Positions 10,381-19,907 are shown, counted from the first letter of the stretch. The stretch: 64,000 nucleotides of DNA from Leisingera sp. ANG-M7 (GCF_000813965.1 NZ_JWLI01000007.1:62001-126000), one strand, 5' to 3'. Numbers and translations are program-made. The notes: a model not told the origin generated them from the sequence alone.

Positions 10381-11213
10381 CACGGCAGGTTTCCGTACTG
10401 ATCCCGGCCCACAATGAGGCAATGTATATCGGCGCCTGTCTGCAGTCGGTCTTTGCTTCAGCCCCGCTGCCCCCCGGCATGACAGCGGAGGTTCTGGTAC
10501 TGGCCAATGGATGTACTGATACGACCGCAGCGCTGGCCCGCAAGGCCACTGCGCCAAAGGACTGGGAGCTTCAGGTGCTGGAACTTCCGGAGGGCGGCAA
10601 GCTGGGTGCGCTGAATGCCGGTGATGCCCTCGCGCGCGGAGAAATCCTGATCTATCTGGATGCCGATGTACAGGTCTCACCGGATCTGATCGCGCAGATC
10701 GCAGCGGCCTTGGATAGCGGCGCACCGGGCTATGCCAGCGGCCGCCCGCGGGTTTCCCCGGCCCGCAGCCTGGTGACCCGCGCCTATGCGCGGTTCTGGA
10801 TGCGGCTGCCGTTCTTCTCAAGCGGCGTGCCGGGGTTCGGCATCTTTGCCATGAACCGTGCCGGGCGCCAGCGCTGGGGCGGCTGGCCGGATATCATCGC
10901 CGACGACATCTTTGCGCGGTTGAACTTCACCCCGCAGGAGCGCGCGCAGGTGGCGGCAACCTACAGCTGGCCGATGGTGGAGGGGTTCCGCAATCTGGTG
11001 AAAGTGCGGCGGCGGCAGAATGCAGGTGTGGCGGAAGTGGCAAAAACCTACCCGCATTTGATGCTGAATGAAGACACACCCCGCGTTGGTACAAGCAGGG
11101 TTCTGAGCCTGCTGCTGCGCGATCCGGCCGGGTTTCTGGCCTATGCCGCAGTTGCGCTGGCGGTGAAAACGCCGCTGTTTGCCTCCCGCACCCGCTGGAC
11201 CCGCGGCCGCTGA
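10377..11213 (+). CDS. Family 2 glycosyltransferase
   Basis: The protein is 278 residues from the ATG at 10377, chosen because it forms the ATGA overlap seen throughout this operon and starts directly at the GT-A core (VSVLIPAHNEAMYI). An upstream in-frame start at 10305 would add 24 residues that are read-through of the previous gene. The acceptor segment LIYLDADVQV contains the DXD-type metal site, and the later SSGVPGFGIF and WPDIIADDIF fit the GT2 fold. A hydrophobic stretch near the C-terminus may touch the membrane. It is the last gene of the coupled operon, and the next gene is on the opposite strand. Confidence 0.85.
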   Translation: MTRQVSVLIPAHNEAMYIGACLQSVFASAPLPPGMTAEVLVLANGCTDTTAALARKATAPKDWELQVLELPEGGKLGALNAGDALARGEILIYLDADVQVSPDLIAQIAAALDSGAPGYASGRPRVSPARSLVTRAYARFWMRLPFFSSGVPGFGIFAMNRAGRQRWGGWPDIIADDIFARLNFTPQERAQVAATYSWPMVEGFRNLVKVRRRQNAGVAEVAKTYPHLMLNEDTPRVGTSRVLSLLLRDPAGFLAYAAVALAVKTPLFASRTRWTRGR

Positions 11214-11344
11214 CAGCGATCTGCTGACAGCCCGCCGCTGACCGGAGCACTCCCGCGCCCGCAGGATGCACTGGCTACGCCAGAACACCCTTGGAGGTCT
11301 TGGGCGTGGCCCGGTGCAAGGCGCCAAGCGGGAGGAAAGCGCTG

Positions 11345-12553
11345 CTATGTCCCGATTGCTTTGCGGAAATGTCCGGCCAGGCGGGCGGCTTCCTTGGCGC
11401 TGTCATGCCGCTCGAGCACCCTGGTGCGGCCGGCCTGGCCCAATTCGGCTCGCCTTTCCTGCGGTGTTTCCGACAGCTCCAGAAGCGCCTCTGCCAGCGC
11501 CTTTTCATCGCCCGCAGGGATCAGCCAGCCTGTTTTGCCCGGTTGCACCAGCTCCGGTGTGCCCGCAACAAAGGTGGCAATGACCGGCCGGGCGGCGGCC
11601 ATTGCCTCCATCACCACCATCGGCAGCCCCTCGGCAAAGGAAGGCATCACCAGTGCATGGGCGCGGCCCAGTTCCCGCCGCACACCGTCTTCTGCCAGCC
11701 AGCCGGTCAGGGTGATATTCCGCTGCAGCCCAAGTTCGGCAATGGCCGTTTCCAGCTCCGGACGCATTTCCCCGTCGCCTATCAGAACCAGCTGCGCATC
11801 CGGGACCTGCACCACTATCTGTGCCATGGCCCGGACCAGTACCATTTGCCCCTTCTGCTCGACAAACCGTCCGATGGCGGCAAGCCGCAGCGTGCCGCCG
11901 GGCAACGGCAAAGGGCTGGCAAAGCGGGCCGGTTCGATGCCGCAGTGCACCACTTTCAGGCTGTCCCACTTTGCAAACGCCGACCAGCGGCTCAGCTGGC
12001 TCCTTCCGAAACTGCTGACCCCAACGGTGAAGGCCGCGCGGCGGATCTTCTCTCTCAGCGACAGCGCTTGGGGGGCATCGAATTCTTCCGGCCCGTGCAC
12101 GGTGAAACTGTAGGCGGGACCGCCCAGCACATGCGCCAGCATCGCCACCGCCGCCGAGTTGGTACCGAAATGCGCGTGCATATGCTGCACGCCTTCCGCC
12201 GCGCAGCGCTGTTTCACATGGGCCGCTTCAGCCAGATAGATCAGGTGGCGCAGCGCCCCCTTGTCCGAGGCGCGTGCCAGTTGAAGCGCAAGCGCCAGCG
12301 CCTTTGAAAAACGGCGCGGCGCCGCCAGTCCCTCCCGCACCAGCGCCGTCAGGAGGCGGCTTGGGCCAGCCTTCAGCACATATTCGGTGCGCGCGGCCTC
12401 TGACTGATCGCCAGGATCGGCCAGAGGGGCATCAGAGGGGCGCATTGCAAGGCGCAATACCTCCACGTCCTGCTGCTCCAGCGCCTGCAGCTCACGGCGG
12501 ATGAAGCTGTGCGAGGGCTGCGGGTAAGTGTTCAGGACATAGGCGATCTTCAA
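11345..12553 (-). CDS. Family 4 glycosyltransferase (colanic-acid/EPS type)
   Basis: The 402-residue protein has a GT-B layout. The N-terminal half carries YPQPSHSFIRRE and MHAHFGTNSA; the C-terminal half carries the retaining-GT4 signature (PSFAEGLPMVVMEAMAAARPVI), whose E(x7)E binds the nucleotide sugar. It resembles WcaL-type enzymes of exopolysaccharide assembly. Translation appears to start at a TTG (complement of 12551-12553), with AGGAAG eight bases upstream; the next in-frame ATG would cut into the first beta strand. It is convergent with the metabolite operon and divergent from the flippase gene, so it probably has its own promoter in 12554-12788, where I see no clear -35/-10 pair. 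Confidence 0.85.
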   Translation of the reverse strand: MKIAYVLNTYPQPSHSFIRRELQALEQQDVEVLRLAMRPSDAPLADPGDQSEAARTEYVLKAGPSRLLTALVREGLAAPRRFSKALALALQLARASDKGALRHLIYLAEAAHVKQRCAAEGVQHMHAHFGTNSAAVAMLAHVLGGPAYSFTVHGPEEFDAPQALSLREKIRRAAFTVGVSSFGRSQLSRWSAFAKWDSLKVVHCGIEPARFASPLPLPGGTLRLAAIGRFVEQKGQMVLVRAMAQIVVQVPDAQLVLIGDGEMRPELETAIAELGLQRNITLTGWLAEDGVRRELGRAHALVMPSFAEGLPMVVMEAMAAARPVIATFVAGTPELVQPGKTGWLIPAGDEKALAEALLELSETPQERRAELGQAGRTRVLERHDSAKEAARLAGHFRKAIGT

Positions 12554-12788
12554 CGCGGCGGCTTCCTGGCTGGTGCATGTATCCGTGGCAGGTTAACGGT
12601 GGTTTGGCGGCTTGCCCAGCGCCGCATGCAGCTTGTCCCGAGGGCGTGGAGAATGCAGCACAGGCGCCGAAATTGTTGCTGCATTTCAGCCGCTTGAACA
12701 TCTCACGGCTGCCGTTGCCCCCGCAAGATTGACGCCCCTGCCCCGCCCGCCTAGCCTGCAGCATACGGGTTTAGGGGATTTCGCAGGA

Positions 12789-14159
12789 ATGCAGCGGGTG
12801 GCTTCGCTTTTTGCCGGTCAGGGGATGATTGCGCGGGTGCTGCGCTCGGCCTCCTGGCTGATGATCGGGTATGGCGGCAGCCAGGCCTTGCGGCTGGCCT
12901 CGAACCTGATCCTGACCCGCATCCTGTTTCCCGAGGCCTTTGGCCTGATGGCGCTGGTAACGGTGGTAACGGTGGGTCTGTCACTGTTTTCGGACGTGGG
13001 CATCGGGCCGTCGATTGCCCAGAACAAGCGCGGCGACGATCCGGCGTTTCTGGACACCGCCTGGACCATTCAGGTGATCCGCGGATTTGCCCTGTGGGCG
13101 CTGACAGCGCTCCTGGCCTGGCCCGCGGCCGCGTTCTATGGCGCGCCGGAACTGCTGATCTACCTGCCGATCGCAGGCGCCGGGCTCGCCATCGCCGGCT
13201 TCAACCCGACCCGGATCGAAACCGCGCACCGGCATCTGCTGGCGGGGCGGGTCACGGCGCTGGATCTGGCGGGCCAGGCAATCGGGCTGGCGGCGATGGT
13301 GCTGCTGGCACTGGCCACGCAATCGGTGATCGCGCTGGTGCTGGGCGGGGTCATTCAGGCTGCGGCCAAACTGGCCCTGTGCCATTATGGCCTGCCAGGG
13401 GCGGCCAACCGGTTCCGCTGGGAGAAGGCAGCGGCGCGGGAGCTCATTCATTTCGGCAAGTGGATCTTCCTGTCCACCGCCTTCTGGTTCCTGACCTCGC
13501 AGGGGGACCGGGCGATCCTGGGCAAGTTCGTGCCGCTGGAGGTGCTGGGTATCTACAACATCGGCTATTTCCTGGCGAGCTTTCCGATGCTTCTGGGGCA
13601 TGCAGTGAACCAGCGGCTGATGATCCCTGTTTACCGCGACAAGCCTGCGCGGGAGGCACCTGAGAACCTGCGGCGTCAGCGGCAGCTGCGCTGCGGGCTG
13701 ACGGGCGGCGTTCTCAGTTTGTTGCTAATTATGGCCTGGGCCGGGCCTTGGCTAGCCCAGATCCTGTATGATGACCGCTATGCACAGGCCGGGCCGATGA
13801 TTGTGCTGATCGCCCTGGCGCTAGCGCCTGCGGTGATCACCATGACCTATGACCAGGCAGCGCTGGCGGCGGGCGACAGCCGCGGATTCTTTGTGTTTTC
13901 TGCTGCGCGGGCCTGCCTGCAGACGGCGCTGTTCTTAGGCAGTGTGGCCTGGTTCGGGCTGGCAGGCGGAATTGCGGCACTGGGCCTGTCGATGCTGGCA
14001 GCCTATCCGGTGCTGGTGCGGCTGGCGCGCAGGCATCACGTCTGGGATCCTGTGCATGACGCCGGTTATGCACTGCTGAGCAGCGCGGCTGGCGGCGCAG
14101 CACTCAGCTGGCATTGGACGGAAGTCACTGAGATGGCAGCGGCTCTGGGAATGCCTTAG
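12789..14159 (+). CDS. Polysaccharide flippase (Wzx/MATE-like membrane protein)
   Basis: A multi-pass membrane protein of 456 residues if the ATG at 12789 is used. The start region (SWLMIGYGGSQALRLASNLILTRILFPEAFGLMALV) and the following alternation of ~12 hydrophobic segments are typical of the polysaccharide-transport/flippase family that moves undecaprenyl-linked repeat units to the periplasm. TSQGDRAILGKF is a conserved feature of the RfbX-like branch. The start is uncertain: 12789 and 12825 both have purine runs abutting the ATG, and a longer frame from 12612 adds a low-complexity leader that does not look real. It lies between exopolysaccharide genes on the other strand, so it probably acts in the same pathway. 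Confidence 0.85.
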   Translation: MQRVASLFAGQGMIARVLRSASWLMIGYGGSQALRLASNLILTRILFPEAFGLMALVTVVTVGLSLFSDVGIGPSIAQNKRGDDPAFLDTAWTIQVIRGFALWALTALLAWPAAAFYGAPELLIYLPIAGAGLAIAGFNPTRIETAHRHLLAGRVTALDLAGQAIGLAAMVLLALATQSVIALVLGGVIQAAAKLALCHYGLPGAANRFRWEKAAARELIHFGKWIFLSTAFWFLTSQGDRAILGKFVPLEVLGIYNIGYFLASFPMLLGHAVNQRLMIPVYRDKPAREAPENLRRQRQLRCGLTGGVLSLLLIMAWAGPWLAQILYDDRYAQAGPMIVLIALALAPAVITMTYDQAALAAGDSRGFFVFSAARACLQTALFLGSVAWFGLAGGIAALGLSMLAAYPVLVRLARRHHVWDPVHDAGYALLSSAAGGAALSWHWTEVTEMAAALGMP

Positions 14160-14265
14160 GTCTAGCCTGCAAGCCTACCTGGATAATTGCCCGAAGATGG
14201 GGTCAGCCTTGGGCGGAAGCGGTGCCCTCTGCAGGTTTACGGCAAGGGCAGAAATCCAATATCGT

Positions 14266-15507
14266 CTAGGACTTGCGCCGGAACAGCCTGCGGCGCGGCG
14301 GGCGGGTGTCCATCACCGGGATGGAAACCACGGGCACTAGGCCGGTTTCCCGCTCCATCTGCGCGGCGGTCCGCAGAACCGGGTGGCGAAGCTCCTGCAG
14401 GAAGGCCGCCAGCAGGGCCAGAACGGCACTGGCCGCTGCGCCCATCAGCGCCTTTGTCTTGCGGGCGCCGGTCACCGGGTAGTCCGGCAGCGGCGCCGGT
14501 TCGATCACTGTCAGACGCTCTGCCTGATGGCTGGTCTCCAGCCGGAAACCAACCTCGGCCTCGTTACGGCGGGCGGTCATCTGTGCCAGCTCGCCCTGCA
14601 ACTGCTCCAGCCGACGGTCATAGGCGCCCAGCTGACGCTCAACTTCCGGAGTGGTCTGTAAAGAAGCCTCCAGCCCGGCCTTGCGCTGGGTCAGCAGCGC
14701 TTCTTGCGCGTCCAGCGTCGCCAGCTGCTGTTCAGCCTCTTCCTGAAGGCGGCGGGCAGTTGCAGCACGTTCTGTCGATTGGGCGCGGTCGGCGGCGCGG
14801 CGGATCTCGATCCGCTCCCGGGCAATTTCCAGAAGGCCCTCGTTCATCGCAGCAATCTCAGCCCTGCGGAATTCGATGGTTCCGGGCAGGGTCACTTCGT
14901 TTGCGTTGCGGTAGGCGGCGATCTCATCCTCCAGTGCGGCGACCTGATCTGCCAGGGCGGCTTCTTTTTGAACAAAGAAGCTGAGGGTTTCCCGGGCCTG
15001 GTCAATGCGGGTCGAGATGCTGAGCTCAATCGTGCGGCGGCCGAACTCGCTGGCAACCTGCTGCGCCTGCTCCGCTGTGGGCATCCGGGCGGTGATGGTC
15101 AGCACCGAAATGGTGCCATCATCGGCAAAACCCTCGCGGGCGGCCGCAACGCCAGTGATCTGCACCGCAGTGCGCAACTGCACCACTTTCTGCAGTTCGG
15201 TCAGGGAGTCCTGGTCCGCATACAGACCGAATTTCTCGATAATCTCCAATAATGTCCCGCGGGCCATCAGCCGCTGCTCGATCAGCTGCATGCGCCGCGC
15301 AGATGAGCCTTCGACAGTGGATTTGGCAAGTTCGCCCGCAATCTGCGGCTGGGTGATCTGTAGCACTTCCGCCGTTTCATATTCATGCTGCTGGCTAGCG
15401 GCAAACCAGAGTGACGCCAAACAGCCGAATACAAACACGCAGGCGATGGTGAACAGCCTGCGCCGCACCATGTCGAGAAAATCGCCCAGTGAGTAGATCG
15501 GCCCCAT
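14266..15507 (-). CDS. Polysaccharide chain-length determinant / co-polymerase (Wzz/GumC type)
   Basis: The 413-residue protein has an N-terminal cytoplasmic stretch, a membrane segment (~15-37), a long periplasmic coiled-coil region rich in Glu, Gln, Arg and Ala (~120-330), and a second membrane segment after the proline-rich EPAPLPDYPVTGARKTK, which is the signature of Wzz-like proteins. It ends in a basic cytoplasmic tail without a kinase domain. I chose the ATG at 15507 because it begins at the conserved MGPIYSLGDFLDM; a longer frame from 15597 adds 30 residues of unlikely composition. The ATPase gene that usually partners such a protein lies just upstream on the same strand. Confidence 0.85.
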   Translation of the reverse strand: MGPIYSLGDFLDMVRRRLFTIACVFVFGCLASLWFAASQQHEYETAEVLQITQPQIAGELAKSTVEGSSARRMQLIEQRLMARGTLLEIIEKFGLYADQDSLTELQKVVQLRTAVQITGVAAAREGFADDGTISVLTITARMPTAEQAQQVASEFGRRTIELSISTRIDQARETLSFFVQKEAALADQVAALEDEIAAYRNANEVTLPGTIEFRRAEIAAMNEGLLEIARERIEIRRAADRAQSTERAATARRLQEEAEQQLATLDAQEALLTQRKAGLEASLQTTPEVERQLGAYDRRLEQLQGELAQMTARRNEAEVGFRLETSHQAERLTVIEPAPLPDYPVTGARKTKALMGAAASAVLALLAAFLQELRHPVLRTAAQMERETGLVPVVSIPVMDTRPPRRRLFRRKS

Positions 15508-15624
15508 CTGTCTGCTCTCATGCCGCCGGGATCCCGGCCGTTCCAATTCGATCCAGCCGCACTCAAGGCCGCCATTCCCGGTTTTACACCATAGCAACCG
15601 GGCGAAACTAAGGCGTTTCAGCGG

Positions 15625-16467
15625 TCAGTTCAGCGGGCTTTCAGACTTGCGCGCGCGGTTCAGAACCACGCCCAGAAGCTCCGTATGGCCGGCAAGCATC
15701 TTCTCGCACGCGGCCAATTGCGCCGCAGTTGTGCTGGCGCCATCAGAGATCAGCAGCACCCCGTCTACCTGAGGCAGAAAGGCGGCGGCGTCGTCATGTT
15801 CCAGCACCGGGGGCAGGTCGAATAACGCGGTGTCAGTGCCGCTGCGCAGCATCAAGTCATCCACGGCTGCGCCGCAGCTTCGGCTATGCAGGATCTCGGC
15901 GGCATCCTGATCCTTGGCGCTGTTCAGCCCGACGGCCAGCGATGGCAGCGGGCGCAGCAGTTGGTCTTCCATTTGAACCGCACCGGACAGGTAGGCCCCC
16001 ATATCAGCAGTTGCCTGGATTCCCATGGCCCGCGCAATTCCTGGCTGGCGGAAGTTCAGATCCATCAGCACGGTGCGGCTGCCGGGAACCCGGGCCAGGC
16101 TGAGCGCGAGGTTGACCGCTGAGAAGGTGCTGCCGCAGCCTGAAGCCGGGGAGGTCACCGCAACCCGCTTCCAGCCGCGTGCCCTTAGAGTGTGCGAAAG
16201 CCGCGTGCGGAGCAGATCGAAGGATTTGGCAGCAGGCGTAGAGCGGAACCGGCTAACCAGCGGCAGCCGTACCCTTTGTTCCGCTGCGTCCTGGAATGGA
16301 ACCTGCCGGATCCGCTCCCAAGGCTCCGGCAACGTGGCAGGCAGTTGAGCGGAAGCGGACGAAGCAGGCGCGTCCAAGGGGCGTTGCCGCGGCGCATCAG
16401 AAGCCGCGGGCGCAGCCTCCGCCGGGGCACGGCGGCGGCGGAACCGTTTGAACCCTTGCTCGCTCAT
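15625..16467 (-). CDS. CpsD/CapB-like ATPase lacking the Walker A lysine
   Basis: The 280-residue protein matches the cytoplasmic bacterial tyrosine-kinase family that regulates exopolysaccharide polymerisation with a Wzz partner: SFDLLRTRLSHTLR before the P-loop, VAVTSPASGCGSTFSAVNLA as Walker A, LMDLNFRQPG as Walker A' and LFDLPPVLEHDDA as Walker B. The Walker A reads GCGST where GxGK(S/T) is expected, so the phosphate-binding lysine is replaced by serine. The C-terminus (VLNRARKSESPLN) has no tyrosine cluster. It may therefore be a regulatory relative rather than an active kinase (inference). The basic, alanine-rich N-terminal ~90 residues are variable. The ATG at 16467 is preferred to longer frames. 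Confidence 0.8.
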   Translation of the reverse strand: MSEQGFKRFRRRRAPAEAAPAASDAPRQRPLDAPASSASAQLPATLPEPWERIRQVPFQDAAEQRVRLPLVSRFRSTPAAKSFDLLRTRLSHTLRARGWKRVAVTSPASGCGSTFSAVNLALSLARVPGSRTVLMDLNFRQPGIARAMGIQATADMGAYLSGAVQMEDQLLRPLPSLAVGLNSAKDQDAAEILHSRSCGAAVDDLMLRSGTDTALFDLPPVLEHDDAAAFLPQVDGVLLISDGASTTAAQLAACEKMLAGHTELLGVVLNRARKSESPLN

Positions 16468-16625
16468 GCCGTCTTCGTCATCCTTCTCCAAAATCCGGGT
16501 ACCACCCACCGGGCTCGCGGTGACGGACCCAGATACAGCAAAATGCTTCACAACCCTGCTCCCTGCAATGGCCGAACAGTCTGATGCCGACGCGCGGGAC
16601 GCAGGCAGAGCATACCAGAAAAGCG

Positions 16626-17423
16626 TTAATATCCCGTCCCCTTCAGTACCACGGCGGCAGTTCGCCAAATCAGCGACAGGTCCCTGCCTAGAGACAGCCC
16701 GCGCCGGTAATCCGCATCCGCCCGGGCGCGAGTTGCAAAACTGCCTTCGTTGCGGACGGACACCTGCCAGACGCCGGTTATCCCTGGCCGCAAGGCAAAA
16801 TACGCACGCGCATCACCATAGAGCGGCAGCTGTTCCGGCATCATCGGACGCGGCCCTACGAGGCTCATGTCACCCTTTGCAACGTTCCACAGCTGCGGCA
16901 CCTCATCCAATGAGGTGGTGCGCAGGAAACGGCCGACGCGGGTGATCCGCGGATCATTCTTTAACTTCTGTGTCTCATTCCACTCCCGGCGCAGTGCCGG
17001 ATCCGTGGCCAAGTAGTGCTGCAGCAACTGGTCCGCATCGCACACCATAGTGCGCAGCTTCAGGATGCGGAATCGTCGCCCGCCGCGACCCAGCCGGGCC
17101 TGCGTGTAAAACGGCTGCCCGCCCTCAAGCCACAGCGCCGCTGCACACATGGCAACAAGCGGAAGGGTAACCGGCAGGCTCACCAGCACCAGCAGCAGAT
17201 CAAGGACCCGTTTGCCGCTTGTTGAATAGGCACCGCCGCTTGTGCCCCCCTCTGCGCTCCAAACGGCCTGCCCCGCCGGTGCAAAACTGTTCAAAGCAGA
17301 GTTCACATTGGCCGGTTGCATCTGCAGCGGACGAAGGAAAGCAACGGCCTTGGACACCCGCCTCGCCTCAACCTCAACCCGCGCAAAGGACAGCGCCGCC
17401 CCTCCGGAAGCCGCGTCTCTCAT
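16626..17423 (-). CDS. Initiating sugar-phosphate transferase (ExoY/WbaP type)
   Basis: The 265-residue protein transfers a sugar-1-phosphate to undecaprenyl phosphate, the first step of exopolysaccharide repeat-unit assembly. After a variable N-terminus there is one membrane segment ([19 protein letters not shown]), then the family core: [46 protein letters not shown] and [13 protein letters not shown]. The start at 17423 has GAGGGG eight bases upstream. It heads a minus-strand group with the ATPase (gap 158 bases) and the chain-length protein. The sugar specificity cannot be read from sequence. Confidence 0.9.
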   Translation of the reverse strand: MRDAASGGAALSFARVEVEARRVSKAVAFLRPLQMQPANVNSALNSFAPAGQAVWSAEGGTSGGAYSTSGKRVLDLLLVLVSLPVTLPLVAMCAAALWLEGGQPFYTQARLGRGGRRFRILKLRTMVCDADQLLQHYLATDPALRREWNETQKLKNDPRITRVGRFLRTTSLDEVPQLWNVAKGDMSLVGPRPMMPEQLPLYGDARAYFALRPGITGVWQVSVRNEGSFATRARADADYRRGLSLGRDLSLIWRTAAVVLKGTGY

Positions 17424-18114
17424 TCCACATCCCCTCACTCCGGCCAGTCCCCACCGCCGGACAGCCGCCTGAAACAGCGGACTTTCACAATTCACACTGA
17501 CAGTCCGCAGGCCTATTGCCGCAGAATGCCGTTACTGATTTTCTGGTTCGAAACGGGGCGCGCCCCCACGCGCCCGCGCCTATTTCATTTGGCCGCGTCT
17601 AATAACCGGCGGCGGTGCAAACCTGCACTCTGCCCTAATTAGGACATATTTGGAAAATTGTGTGTAAAATTTACATTTCCCCAAAAAATGGACCAGAATC
17701 ACGCTCCTCCCCTAGAAAACAGGGAAACGATTGCGGGATTATTCATCAATTGTTTCCCGAAGATGCGGCCACTTCCCGGAATCAAGGCGCTGGCTCTTGC
17801 ACGCTTGTTTCTCGAAACGGCACCGAAAAGCCTGGCAATTAGAAAAGCTTTGCCCCCCAAAGCTTAATGAATAGACTTTCCAACCTATGGAGAATTGGCC
17901 GTGCGGCCGGCAATTTCCGGAAAAGTGGGAAAAACGGCGGCTGACTGATCGCAGCCGCCGGAGCAACATTTCGCGGGGCAGCGAACCTTTGGAGGCACAA
18001 GTATCCTGCGGGCCTTTGCATTCCTGCAGCCCGTCTCTGCCAGGCGGCGCACTTGCCGGATCCTGGTTTCATGGCCATAACGCACGGCGCAGAAGTAAGA
18101 GAGGGCATGAGGGT
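17424..18114. other. AT-rich gene-free region between divergent genes
   Basis: About 690 bases without a convincing gene separate the exopolysaccharide group (minus strand) from the sugar kinase (plus strand). The stretch 17630-17880 is clearly richer in A and T than its surroundings and holds a small palindrome, CCTAATTAGG, at 17634-17643. It presumably contains the promoter and operators of the exopolysaccharide genes. Short open frames near 17658-17867 have no ribosome site or recognisable content. Confidence 0.5.
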
Positions 18115-18966
18115 ATGACGCAGCCTACCGGCAGCGGCGCCAGCTGGCTGGCCGCCAATATGGACGGAACGACACTGACCGCTTGGACTGTTACCGGTGA
18201 AACCGCAGGTCCGGCGCAGGTCCAGAGGCTGCAGGACGCCAGCCCTGCTGCGCTGGCAGCCGGATTGCGGCAGCTCCGATCCAACGAGGCGCAACCCTTG
18301 GTTCTCGGCGGCAGCGGGCTGGTGCCGCCGCAGAACGTGCCGGCAGAGCCTGCCGGAGTGCGCTTGGCAGTGGTAGAGCTGGAAGAGCTGACCGTCCATG
18401 CCCTGCCGGGACTGAACCAGGCCGTGCCGTGCGGTCTCATACAAGGGGCTGCAGCCCGGCTGCGCGGGTTTTTGCAGCTGAACCCGGATTGGGACGGGGT
18501 GGTCTGCCTGCCTGGCAGCTCTGTCACCCATTGGGTTCAAGTCAGCGCCAGGGAGGCCGTCAGCTTCCAAGGCGCGCTGACCGGCCAGATTGCGGCAGCG
18601 GTGATGCAGCCAATGGCACTGAACGCCGATGCCGGTTGCGGCAAGGCAGCGCTTACCGCAGCGGCGGCAGATGGAATCGCCAAGCCGGAACTGCTGGCGG
18701 CACGGCTGGCAGCGCTCCAGGCAGAGGCCAGGCTGAGGCATCTGCCGGCAGAGGATATATCCGGCAGGCTCTGGGGGCTGCTGCTTGGGGCGGAGCTGGC
18801 AGCCTCGCGGCCTTATTGGCTGGGTCAGAATGTGGCTCTGCTTGCCGATGCGCCGCTTCAGGCGGTCTATTCAGCCGCGCTGGATGCCCAGGGGCTGCCC
18901 GTTACAGTGGCAGATCCGCAGCGCATGACTCTGGAAGGGCTGACCAGGGCTTGGACCGCGAGCTAA
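18115..18966 (+). CDS. dgoK: 2-dehydro-3-deoxygalactonokinase (DgoK-like)
   Basis: The 283-residue protein has the DgoK arrangement: an N-terminal phosphate loop (MDGTTLTAWTV), the central CLPGSSVTHWVQV with the sugar-binding histidine, and the C-terminal GLLLGAEL and TRAW features. It would phosphorylate 2-keto-3-deoxygalactonate in the De Ley-Doudoroff galactose route. The usual dgoA aldolase is not adjacent, so the pathway partners must lie elsewhere. The ATG at 18115 has GAGAGGG about eight bases upstream; longer frames from 17887 add basic, unstructured sequence. The P-loop has MDGTT where many family members have DWGTTN, a moderate divergence. Confidence 0.75.
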   Translation: MTQPTGSGASWLAANMDGTTLTAWTVTGETAGPAQVQRLQDASPAALAAGLRQLRSNEAQPLVLGGSGLVPPQNVPAEPAGVRLAVVELEELTVHALPGLNQAVPCGLIQGAAARLRGFLQLNPDWDGVVCLPGSSVTHWVQVSAREAVSFQGALTGQIAAAVMQPMALNADAGCGKAALTAAAADGIAKPELLAARLAALQAEARLRHLPAEDISGRLWGLLLGAELAASRPYWLGQNVALLADAPLQAVYSAALDAQGLPVTVADPQRMTLEGLTRAWTAS

Positions 18967-19088
18967 GCCAGGCTCAATTTTCCCGTTGCTCCAGCACAGC
19001 GTGATCGGGGGCCACAGCGGCGCACTACCGAGCCTGCGGACTTATCGGTTGCGTCGGATGGAAGCCCCCTGCCTGCGGGGTCGCTGCC

Positions 19089-19907
19089 TCATCCGGCCTG
19101 TGGCGTTGCCTGCCCGGCCCTGTACCTTGTTCCCTTCAGCGGCGGATTTTCTGCCGGGCCGGCAAAGCACTGAGCGATTTGCATCCAGCATTCGGCGGCG
19201 GTGCCTGAGACCTCCAATCCTGTGTCAGAAATACTCCGCACCTGAGTGACAACTTGGGCAAACTCCACCGCAGAGCCTTTGACATAATCCTCATCCTGCG
19301 GAGCATTCCATTCCCAAACCGCCCCCGACGGCCCGGTGAGCTGCACAAAGGGCGCAGGCTCCGGCACGTCCAGACCGCGGTTGCGGAAGCTCCAGCCATA
19401 GGTCGCTACTCCCAGATGCGCGATGTTGCGGATGCGATCCTGTTCCTGCCGCTCATGCCCCAGGAGGTCGAACACCTCCTGCCCGTGCGCCCAGGTCTCC
19501 ATCTGCCGGGCGGTGACCGAGCTGAGCGCGCTCATGTCCGGTCCGATCCATTTCAGCCGCGCCTTGGGCTCCGCTGCGGCGAAAGCATCAGCACAGCGCT
19601 CCGCCCCCTCACGCCAGGCCGCAAACAGCGCCCGGCCGCTGAGGCCATCCAGCCAGGGAAACTGGCATTCGAGGATGGAGCGGCCCGCCTGCATGTCCCG
19701 CAGGACCGGCGCGATGAAGGCTGCAAAGGCGTCCTCGCCCCGCAGCGAGGCCTCTGCCGCTGCGTTGAACAGATGCAGGTGCCCCAGCACATGGTCAATG
19801 GTCCAACCCTTGAACTGGGTTTCGCGGTGGAACTCTGCTTCTGGCAGGTGCTCAAGGATGGCTGCCAGGGCGCGGCTCTCTGCACGGAAATTTTCGGCCT
19901 GCTGCAT
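19089..19907 (-). CDS. TIGR03084-type protein (maleylpyruvate isomerase/DinB-like N-terminal domain)
   Basis: The 272-residue protein has a four-helix DinB/mycothiol-dependent isomerase-like N-terminal domain: GWTIDHVLGHLHLFN supplies the first metal-ligand histidine region, and RQMETWAHGQEVFD the second HxxxxxxH-like segment. The C-terminal third fits the small domain of this actinobacterial/alphaproteobacterial family. The true reaction is unknown; a thiol-dependent isomerase or transferase is the family-level guess. The start at 19907 is preceded by GGGGAGA. It is convergent with dgoK and shares a direction with the RNA methyltransferase gene. Confidence 0.75.
   Translation of the reverse strand: MQQAENFRAESRALAAILEHLPEAEFHRETQFKGWTIDHVLGHLHLFNAAAEASLRGEDAFAAFIAPVLRDMQAGRSILECQFPWLDGLSGRALFAAWREGAERCADAFAAAEPKARLKWIGPDMSALSSVTARQMETWAHGQEVFDLLGHERQEQDRIRNIAHLGVATYGWSFRNRGLDVPEPAPFVQLTGPSGAVWEWNAPQDEDYVKGSAVEFAQVVTQVRSISDTGLEVSGTAAECWMQIAQCFAGPAENPPLKGTRYRAGQATPQAG

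Noticed and set aside
9013-10821. Minus-strand open frame of 602 codons opposite the SGNH/glycosidase gene
   Set aside because: Composition rich in Arg, Pro, Gln and His with no domain; the plus strand has motifs and coupled starts.
17658-17867. Possible 69-residue gene in the AT-rich exopolysaccharide upstream region
   Set aside because: No ribosome site, no recognisable content, and the region looks regulatory.
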